Positions 58,978 through 64,000 of a stretch of 64,000 nt of DNA are shown here, one piece after another (within the stretch, counting starts at the first letter, position 1; every line of letters begins with the position of its first letter). The stretch is taken from the NCBI GenBank assembly GCA_947503715.1, contig CANNER010000003.1:310001-374000 (forward strand), given 5' to 3'. The notes below the pieces were generated by a model. The model did not search any database. It had not been told where the DNA came from and worked only from the letters and a program-made list of their open reading frames with translations. The stretch is from an uncultured Caulobacterales bacterium (GTDB lineage Bacteria > Pseudomonadota > Alphaproteobacteria > Caulobacterales > Maricaulaceae). A program made the position numbers and the translations under genes.

Positions 58978-59589
58978 ATGAATATGAAACCGCCCAAAAA
59001 ATCAGAAACTCTGGAAATCCGTCTGTCCCATCCGGACAAGACGGCGCTGCAGATCAAAGCCTCCCATGAAGGTCGCACGGTCAGTGATGTCGTACGCGGT
59101 TTGATTTCAGTCTATATCGCAGAACCGGATACCCGCTCCACTTCAACCAAATTGACGGAGCTTCTCATGACACTCAAATCCAAACCGAAATCAGCCCTGG
59201 CCACAGCCGCCGCCTGTGTGGCGCTCCCTTTTGCGATTGTGCCATTCGCAGCGGCGGAGCCTATCGCGCTGAAACTCGACGGCGAATATATCGAACCTGT
59301 CGTAGAGAATGGAACGGAAGGCACACGAACTCGTCGTTTCGATACAGAAATCCACGTGGAAACGGGGGATTCATATGAATTTATTGTGGGCGGCTCCGAC
59401 CCTTTTTCACTGACTCTCTCAGTCACAGAAGTCGGTGATGAACTACTCATTGATATGAAAATCTATGGCGGAGAAGATTTCATCGGTCATCCAAAAGTCA
59501 AAACCCAAATCAATACCCCCGTTCGCATTGAAATCGGGCATGATGACGGGCAAACCTTCACCATGAACGCTCTGCCCACACGACAATAA
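58978..59589 (+). CDS. Ribbon-helix-helix domain fused to a signal anchor and periplasmic domain
   Basis: 203 residues. N-terminus (residues ~11-48) reads as an Arc/MetJ-type ribbon-helix-helix: 'LEIRLSHPDKTALQIKASHEGRTVSDVVRGLISVYI'. Residues 64-94 (MTLKSKPKSALATAAACVAL then PFAIVPFAAAEP) look exactly like a signal peptide with an AxA cleavage site, followed by a beta-rich domain of about 110 residues ('FDTEIHVETGDSYEFIVGGSDPFSLTLSV'). An internal ATG at 59167 has its own GGAG. So the gene may encode a membrane-tethered regulator, a secreted protein from the internal start, or both. No family recognised for the C-terminal domain. Direct repeats lie upstream. Confidence 0.7.
   Translation: MNMKPPKKSETLEIRLSHPDKTALQIKASHEGRTVSDVVRGLISVYIAEPDTRSTSTKLTELLMTLKSKPKSALATAAACVALPFAIVPFAAAEPIALKLDGEYIEPVVENGTEGTRTRRFDTEIHVETGDSYEFIVGGSDPFSLTLSVTEVGDELLIDMKIYGGEDFIGHPKVKTQINTPVRIEIGHDDGQTFTMNALPTRQ
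59157..59169 (+). promoter_or_regulatory. Possible internal ribosome binding site and start in the RHH fusion gene
   Basis: GGAG (59157-59160), six bases, then in-frame ATG (59167-59169) whose product would begin with a complete signal peptide. It would separate the exported part from the DNA-binding part. Confidence 0.45.
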
Positions 59590-59745
59590 ATGCCATCATC
59601 CCCCGACACATCCCGCACGAAACGCATCATCGCCCTGATCCTCGGCCTCGTATTCATGGGGGCGCTGGTCTATTTCATGGCGCAGCCGCGGCCCGTTCCG
59701 GACGCGAAACAGGCGAGTCTTCCGGCCCCGTTGTCGCAGGCCTGA
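59590..59745 (+). CDS. Small single-TM protein
   Basis: 51 residues, ATG immediately after the RHH gene stop (TAAATG), so translation is probably coupled. A basic N-terminus (SRTKR) precedes one TM helix (IIALILGLVFMGALVYFMA), then a Pro/Ala-rich tail (PRPVPDAKQASLPAPLSQA). No family recognised. Possibly a partner of the upstream protein in the membrane. Confidence 0.6.
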   Translation: MPSSPDTSRTKRIIALILGLVFMGALVYFMAQPRPVPDAKQASLPAPLSQA

Positions 59746-59894
59746 AAAAACCTGCGGAATAACGCGACAGAAAGTGATTTTCCGTTTCTATTCAAAAGCT
59801 TGCGCCCACACCCCCTTATGTTGACTTCCCCTAACCCCTTCGTTAGGTAGGGGCCGCTTTCAGAGGGTTGTCCTTTGGGGGCAAAGACGTTGCC

Positions 59895-60263
59895 ATGACA
59901 AACCGAGAAACGCCTGATCGACCTTCGACATCGCCAGACCTCACTGATTTGCGCAGGCGCTTAGACGCCGCCCAAACGAAGCACGAGGCTCCACCGGCGA
60001 GGACAAGACAAGATGACGGGCGAATTCTTGGACAAGCATGGCGAATGAGCACCGAATTAGTGGTGTCCGTTATGGTCGGTTTGGGACTCGGATATGGGTT
60101 CGATCGTCTTGTGGGCAGCACACCTTGGGGGCTTCTCGTTGGATTAGGTCTGGGCTTTGCGGCCGGGATCAAAACAGTTTTAATATCAGCCGATAAAATG
60201 GCTGAGCAAAGTGCGGGTATCCCCAAAGGGGACGACATGCCCGATGACATTGAAGACGAATAG
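59895..60263 (+). CDS. atpI: ATP synthase accessory protein AtpI (AtpZ/AtpI type)
   Basis: 122 residues from the ATG at 59895; nine upstream residues in the frame were dropped because the family start fits here. Cytosolic N-terminus with 'DLTDLRRRLDAAQTKHE', two TM helices ('STELVVSVMVGLGLGYGFDRLVGSTPWGLLVGLGLGFAAGIKTV'), typical of AtpI. Helps assemble the c-ring. Heads the F0 operon. Confidence 0.9.
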   Translation: MTNRETPDRPSTSPDLTDLRRRLDAAQTKHEAPPARTRQDDGRILGQAWRMSTELVVSVMVGLGLGYGFDRLVGSTPWGLLVGLGLGFAAGIKTVLISADKMAEQSAGIPKGDDMPDDIEDE

Positions 60264-60273
60264 GAGCGGGTAA

Positions 60274-61023
60274 GTGGCTACCGACCCGATGCAACAGTTC
60301 GAGATTAAGGAAAAGGCTAGCCTTTTCGAGATCGCGGGACAGACAATCAGCTTCAGCAATTCTGCGCTGTGGATGATTGTGTCCGGCATATTGATTGTCG
60401 GATTTTTCGCACTGACCCTGCGTGGCAAGCTCATTCCGGGCCGCTTACAGTCTATGGGCGAACTGTCCTATCAGTTCATTTCCGACATGATCCGGGACAC
60501 GACTGGACAGGAAGCGATGAAATTCCTGCCTTTCATCTTTACCCTCTTCTTCTTCATTCTTGCCGCCAACCTGATCGGCATGAACCCTTACGCCTTTACA
60601 ACGACATCCCATCTGGCCGTGACATTTACCCTCGCCATCATGACGATTAGCATCGTGATCATCGCGGGAATTTGGAAAAACGGTCTGTCCTGGTTCAAGA
60701 TTTTTGCGCCCTCCGGCTTGCCTCTCATCATGTATATTTTGATTATTCCGATTGAGGTCATTTCCTTTATAGCCCGCCCCGTAACCTTGGCCGTTCGTTT
60801 GTTCGCCAATATGGTGGCCGGACACGTCATGTTGAAACTCTTTGCTATTTTCGCGGCCTATCTGGTCGCGAAGGGCGGTGTTTTTATTGGTGCTGCGATC
60901 TTGCCAATTGTCGGCGTCATGGGCATTGCGGCGCTGGAGTTTCTCGTCGCGGCTCTGCAAGCTTTCGTGTTTGCGATCCTGACCTGTATTTATCTTAACG
61001 ACGTTTACCACGTTCATCATTAA
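60274..61023 (+). CDS. atpB: ATP synthase F0 subunit a
   Basis: 249 residues, GTG start after GGAGCGGG. The essential Arg175 is in 'RPVTLAVRLFANMVAGHVMLK', with 'GMNPYAFTTTSHLAVTFTLAI' and C-terminal 'LEFLVAALQAFVFAILTCIYLNDVYHVHH', all family hallmarks. Forms the proton half-channels next to the c-ring. Ten bases after atpI. Confidence 0.97.
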   Translation: MATDPMQQFEIKEKASLFEIAGQTISFSNSALWMIVSGILIVGFFALTLRGKLIPGRLQSMGELSYQFISDMIRDTTGQEAMKFLPFIFTLFFFILAANLIGMNPYAFTTTSHLAVTFTLAIMTISIVIIAGIWKNGLSWFKIFAPSGLPLIMYILIIPIEVISFIARPVTLAVRLFANMVAGHVMLKLFAIFAAYLVAKGGVFIGAAILPIVGVMGIAALEFLVAALQAFVFAILTCIYLNDVYHVHH

Positions 61024-61055
61024 TCTGACTAATTCCATCCTTAGGAGAATTTAAA

Positions 61056-61280
61056 ATGGAAGCAGAAGCAGCACGTTACATTGGTGCCGGAATTGCCGGT
61101 CTCGCCCTTCTGGGTGCGGGTCTTGGTATTGGTTCGATCTTCTCGAGCTATCTTTCAGGTGCCTTGCGCAACCCATCCGCAGCTGACGGCCAGCGCACAA
61201 ACCTTCTTCTCGGTTTTGCTCTTTGCGAAGCAACAGGTCTGTTTGGCTTCGTTCTCGCGATGATCATCCTGTTCGTCTAA
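61056..61280 (+). CDS. atpE: ATP synthase F0 subunit c
   Basis: 74 residues, two helices joined by the polar loop 'LRNPSAADGQ' (family 'R(N/Q)P'). The proton-binding Glu58 is in 'FALCEATGLFGFVLAMI'. No Na+-type ligands (Q/ST pattern) in helix 1, so H+-type. RBS AGGAGA precedes the ATG. Confidence 0.97.
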   Translation: MEAEAARYIGAGIAGLALLGAGLGIGSIFSSYLSGALRNPSAADGQRTNLLLGFALCEATGLFGFVLAMIILFV

Positions 61281-61304
61281 ATCACGACCTACGGGAGCGT
61301 CATT

Positions 61305-61835
61305 ATGGCAGCCGATACGCCAAAGACTGATACCTATGGTGAAGCCGCCGCATCGGGCGGCCTCCCGCAATTCGATTTCACTACATGGGCAAGCCAGATT
61401 TTCTGGCTTCTCCTTGTTTTTGGTGTGCTGTATTTCATCCTGTCGACATTTATTCTGCCGCGTATCGGACAGAATATTGCGGATAGAACGGATAGAATTA
61501 GCGACGACTTGGACCAGGCTGCCAATTTCCAAGCTCAAGCCGAAGAAACCGAAAAGTCCTACACAAAAATTCTCGCAGATGCCCGCGCAAAATCGATGAA
61601 TGTTTCTGAAGCGACACGCAATGCCGTCGAAGAGGATATCGCAAAAGAAATCGAGGCTGCAGAAGCGGTCGCGGAGCGAGAGGCCGTTGTGGCGGAAGCT
61701 CGCATTCGAAAATCTCGCGATGCAGCCTTGGAAAGCGTTGAGACGGTTGCGGTTGAAGCGGCGGGCGACGTCCTCGAAGCCTTGACAGGCAAGACGTTCA
61801 CGGCCGCGAAAATTCGCGCGTCCCTGAAAACGTAA
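61305..61835 (+). CDS. ATP synthase F0 subunit b'
   Basis: 176 residues. 'SGGLPQFDFTTWASQIFWLLLVFGVLYFILSTFILPRIGQNIADR' (residues 17-61) is the typical b' N-terminus of alphaproteobacteria, followed by a long helical stalk rich in Ala/Glu. With b it forms the peripheral stator. Name differs between genomes (atpF', atpX, atpG). Confidence 0.93.
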   Translation: MAADTPKTDTYGEAAASGGLPQFDFTTWASQIFWLLLVFGVLYFILSTFILPRIGQNIADRTDRISDDLDQAANFQAQAEETEKSYTKILADARAKSMNVSEATRNAVEEDIAKEIEAAEAVAEREAVVAEARIRKSRDAALESVETVAVEAAGDVLEALTGKTFTAAKIRASLKT

Positions 61836-61847
61836 CAGGTATTACAG

Positions 61848-62378
61848 ATGTACACGTCCAATTTTATAATTGCAGCATCCGCGGGCACACCTTTTTATCA
61901 AGACTCAAAATTTTGGGTCGCAATTCCCGTTATTCTCTTCCTTCTCTTTGTCGCTTATAAAGGCGCATTTCGCGCAATGGGCAAAGCGCTCGATGACCGC
62001 GCGGAAAAAATTCGGGCGGAACTTGATGAAGCCCGTCGCTTACGCGAAGAGGCTCAAACGCTCCTCGCCTCTTACCAGCGGAAGCAAAAAGAAGCCGAGA
62101 CTCAGGCTGAAGCAATTGTGAAACAGGCGCGTGTCGACGCAGAAAACATGGCATCTCAAGCCCGTAAAGATCTGGCGGAAAGCCTAGAGCGCCGCATGGC
62201 TCAGGCAGAGGCCAAAATCGCCAATGCCGAGATCAAGGCCATGAGTGAAGTCAAAGCAAAAGCCGCTGATCTAGCCATGAATACAGCCGAAAAATTACTC
62301 CGCACGGAACTCTCTGCGGCGGATAAGTCAAAGCTTATTGCGGACGGGATTAAGCAGATGGGATCTGCCCTCGGTTAG
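61848..62378 (+). CDS. atpF: ATP synthase F0 subunit b
   Basis: 176 residues. TM helix 'FWVAIPVILFLLFVAYKGAFRAM' followed by 'GKALDDRAEKIRAELDEARRLREEAQTLLASYQRKQKEAE', the usual subunit b stalk. Partner of b'. Followed by a terminator; the F1 genes are not in the window, as usual for alphaproteobacteria with split F0/F1 operons. Confidence 0.95.
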   Translation: MYTSNFIIAASAGTPFYQDSKFWVAIPVILFLLFVAYKGAFRAMGKALDDRAEKIRAELDEARRLREEAQTLLASYQRKQKEAETQAEAIVKQARVDAENMASQARKDLAESLERRMAQAEAKIANAEIKAMSEVKAKAADLAMNTAEKLLRTELSAADKSKLIADGIKQMGSALG

Positions 62379-62406
62379 GCCTATAGTCACCAGATTAAAG
62401 CGAATG

Positions 62407-62431
62407 AGCCGTCCTCTGTGACGGCTTTTTT
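62407..62431 (+). terminator. Terminator of the F0 operon
   Basis: Stem AGCCGTC / GACGGCT with a 6-base loop and T6, 28 bases past the atpF stop. Confidence 0.92.
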
Positions 62432-62462
62432 GTTGGCCGCACCACGTTCAAATTTATATATA

Positions 62463-62593
62463 TGTCACACCGACGCGACGTAGTCGCCCGGTGCCTATAC
62501 CGTGGTGTGAGCGGTATGATCAAAAATCAAATTTTGACGCATATGCTAACGGCATGGGTACCGGGCGGCCCTACGGCCCGCGACGGTATGACA
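62463..62593. repeat. Cross-shaped palindromic element, copy 2
   Basis: Arms TGTCACACCGACGC / GCGACGGTATGACA (2 mismatches). Left hairpin GCGAC-GTA-GTCGC, second stem GGTGCCTATACCGT with ACGGCATGGGTACC (wobbles, one mismatch), right hairpin GGCC-CTAC-GGCC. It ends 25 bases from the stop of the convergent membrane protein gene. Confidence 0.85.
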
Positions 62594-62618
62594 TTTGGTT
62601 TACCGTTAGCTCACTCCG

Positions 62619-63134
62619 CTATCTCAGCTGCATCACAGGCTGTTCAGCAGCAGGAAGCTCAACGACAACATCAAGCAAACTCGCAGAATGTAATTCCAAA
62701 CCAAAATAACCTGCAACAGTCAGAAACCCTATCGCAGCCATTGGAACCGCGCCCTCTTCCCCAGAGACGACAAGTTTTTCATAAATCACCATCAGACCTG
62801 CCCATAAACCTGTGAGGATCAGAATCGCGCAATAAACATCAAACGCCTGATGTAAGGGAATCCACAGCGCGACAATCGCCAGAGCCTTATAAACGCCCGC
62901 GCCCACAACACCGAAAACGGTATAGGCAATCCAGCCCAGAAGGAATAACACAGCGGCGAAAATCGCCTGGGTTACGAGAGCAATCTCCTGCTCTGGAAAG
63001 AAAAAGGTGCCCGCGAGAAACGCCAGACCTACGAAGAGTAAAACCCCGTGTGGGACTTTCTTTTTGAGAAGCGTAGTTACGCCTGCTGCCCCGAGGATCA
63101 AGACTGCGAAAAGGGGATAGGTGAAGAATTCCAT
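62619..63134 (-). CDS. Unrecognised polytopic membrane protein
   Basis: 171 residues with five to six TM helices ('YPLFAVLILGAAGVTTLL', 'HGVLLFVGLAFLAGTFFF', 'QAIFAAVLFLLGWIAYTVFGVVGAGVYKALAIVALWI', 'VYCAILILTGLWAGLMVIY', 'AVPMAAIGFLTVAGYFGLEL'). No motif that I recognise; no Cys or acidic catalytic pair. Flanked on both sides by copies of the palindromic element. Confidence 0.7.
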   Translation of the reverse strand: MEFFTYPLFAVLILGAAGVTTLLKKKVPHGVLLFVGLAFLAGTFFFPEQEIALVTQAIFAAVLFLLGWIAYTVFGVVGAGVYKALAIVALWIPLHQAFDVYCAILILTGLWAGLMVIYEKLVVSGEEGAVPMAAIGFLTVAGYFGLELHSASLLDVVVELPAAEQPVMQLR

Positions 63135-63207
63135 AGCCTCCCATAGGATAGAAGGATTTGAAAAGGTTTCTTGGACAAGGTTAAGGCGAACTGAAATTTC
63201 AATTGGG

Positions 63208-63340
63208 TGTCACACCGACGCAACCTTCAGGTCGCCCGGTGCCTATGCCGTGGTATTAGCGGTATGATCGGAAATCGAATTTTCACGCGAATTTGACGGC
63301 ATGGGTACCGGGCGGCCAAGTAGGCCGCGACGGTATGACC
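63208..63340. repeat. Cross-shaped palindromic element, copy 3
   Basis: Arms TGTCACACCGACGC / GCGACGGTATGACC (3 mismatches including the last base). Left hairpin ACCT-TC-AGGT, second stem GGTGCCTATGCCGT with ACGGCATGGGTACC (two wobbles), right hairpin GCGGCC-AAGTA-GGCCGC. It ends 10 bases from the gcvPB stop. Confidence 0.85.
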
Positions 63341-63350
63341 TTTCAAAAAA

Positions 63351-64000
63351 CTACTCCGCCGCCTCAGCCACATCACTCGGTGGCGTCCAGCGTAAAACCG
63401 GCTTCCTTGCAGCTTGCGTTTCGTCCAAGCGGCGCATCGGTGCGTAGATGGGAGCTTGTTTAAAGCTCTCCACATCACCGGATTTCGCACGTTCGGCGAG
63501 GCTGCGCATGGATCGGATGAAGCGGTCGAGTTCGCCTTTGGACTCACTCTCCGTCGGTTCGATCAACATCGCGCCATGCACGACAAGCGGGAAATACATC
63601 GTCATCGGGTGGTAGCCCTCGTCAATCATGGCCTTTGCAAAATCAAGCGTATCGACGCCTGTATCTTTCAGGAAACGATCATCGAAGAGCGCTTCATGCA
63701 TACAGCCGCCCTCAAAGGCGGGGGTCATAACATCTGACAGTGAGGCTTGAACATAATTCGCATTCAAAACCGCGTCTTCCGTCGCCTGTTTCAAACCGTC
63801 GGAACCGTGGCTCATCATATAGGACAGGGCACGCGTATACATGCCCATATTGCCGTGGAAGGCGCACATGCGGCCAAAGCTCTTGTCATCTGGATGTTCG
63901 ACGAGATCGAACCCGTCTTCTGTTTTTACGACATAAGGCACAGGGGCGTGATCCTTCAGCGCATCAGACAGCACTGTCGGGCCGGAGCCGGGACCGCCGC
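63351..64000 (-). CDS. gcvPB: Glycine dehydrogenase (decarboxylating) subunit 2, C-terminal part
   Basis: Frame open to the right edge; ~216 codons present, N-terminus outside. It fits the C-terminal third of the P-protein beta subunit: 'GGPGSGPTVLSDALKDHAPVPYVV', 'FHGNMGMYTRALSYMMSHGSDGLKQATEDAVLNANYVQASL', 'FEGGCMHEALFDDRFLKDTGVDTLDFAKAMIDEGYHPMTMYFPLVVHGAMLIEPTESESKGELDRFI'. It decarboxylates glycine with PLP in the glycine cleavage system. The PLP lysine is in the missing part or near the edge. Confidence 0.93.
   Translation of the reverse strand, partial: GGPGSGPTVLSDALKDHAPVPYVVKTEDGFDLVEHPDDKSFGRMCAFHGNMGMYTRALSYMMSHGSDGLKQATEDAVLNANYVQASLSDVMTPAFEGGCMHEALFDDRFLKDTGVDTLDFAKAMIDEGYHPMTMYFPLVVHGAMLIEPTESESKGELDRFIRSMRSLAERAKSGDVESFKQAPIYAPMRRLDETQAARKPVLRWTPPSDVAEAAE

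Noticed and set aside
58725-63340. Classical insertion sequence or MITE with target duplications
   Set aside because: Flanks of the three copies show no shared or duplicated target sequence, and no transposase is in the window; a REP/BIME-like nature is favoured.

Overview
The window looks like a chromosomal segment of an alphaproteobacterium of intermediate GC, most plausibly from the Caulobacterales / Hyphomonadales (Maricaulales) side of the class. The reasons are a Rhodobacter-type gene transfer agent (GTA) cluster, a CcrM GANTC methyltransferase, a MucR regulator, DUF2336 and PAS_5 proteins, split F0 b/b' subunits, and a TonB-dependent receptor with a TtpC-type TonB system. This placement is inference from gene content; no database was searched.

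Layout. (1) 1-10.2 kb, minus strand: the packaging, head and proximal-tail part of a GTA, running from small and large terminase through portal, protease, capsid, connectors and major tail protein into a tape measure cut by the left edge. Two regulator genes resembling GafY (DnaA domain IV-like helix-turn-helix) and GafZ (DUF6456) lie directly upstream in the same orientation. Three unrelated genes sit between large terminase and portal, and a terminator hairpin separates capsid from connector. (2) 10.3-20.8 kb, minus: a PAS_5 protein, MucR, a ten-gene Mrp/Mnh-type cation/proton antiporter operon and a DUF2336 protein. (3) 20.9-31.5 kb: oligopeptidase B, then a duplicated TonB energy-transduction locus with two DUF3450 proteins, a large and a small ExbB, two ExbD, TonB and a TPR protein, followed by two more TonB-like proteins. 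A perfect palindrome holds the ribosome binding site of one of these. (4) 31.8-43.5 kb: tRNA-Gln, SppA, a decayed stretch, a large TonB-dependent receptor, then housekeeping and unknown genes (ATP-grasp-like, metallo-beta-lactamase fold, DUF1499, PdxH, J-domain protein, adenine/adenosine deaminase). (5) 43.5-48.8 kb: a secreted repeat protein and a polyhydroxyalkanoate cluster (two phasins, class II-like PhaC, PhaZ, TetR regulator) resembling the Pseudomonas medium-chain-length system. (6) 48.9-58.7 kb: an unknown gene, a candidate structured RNA with its own terminator, ccrM, DUF2853, a 40-residue gene, MutY, a DciA-like DUF721 protein, two DsbA-like proteins and SMC. (7) 58.7-64 kb: a ribbon-helix-helix/membrane/periplasmic fusion, the ATP synthase F0 operon (atpI-B-E-F'-F), an unknown membrane protein and the start-truncated end of glycine dehydrogenase subunit 2. 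Three copies of a ~132-bp cross-shaped palindromic element lie here, each a few bases past a stop codon.

The most interesting points are: GTA activators placed in cis with an internal terminator that an anti-terminator could act on; the three-copy palindromic element whose hairpin arms change together; a DNA-binding ribbon-helix-helix domain fused to an exported domain with a plausible internal start and tandem 21-bp direct repeats upstream; the SD-sequestering palindrome before tonB; and a candidate ncRNA upstream of ccrM. No CRISPR array, insertion sequence or rRNA was seen.
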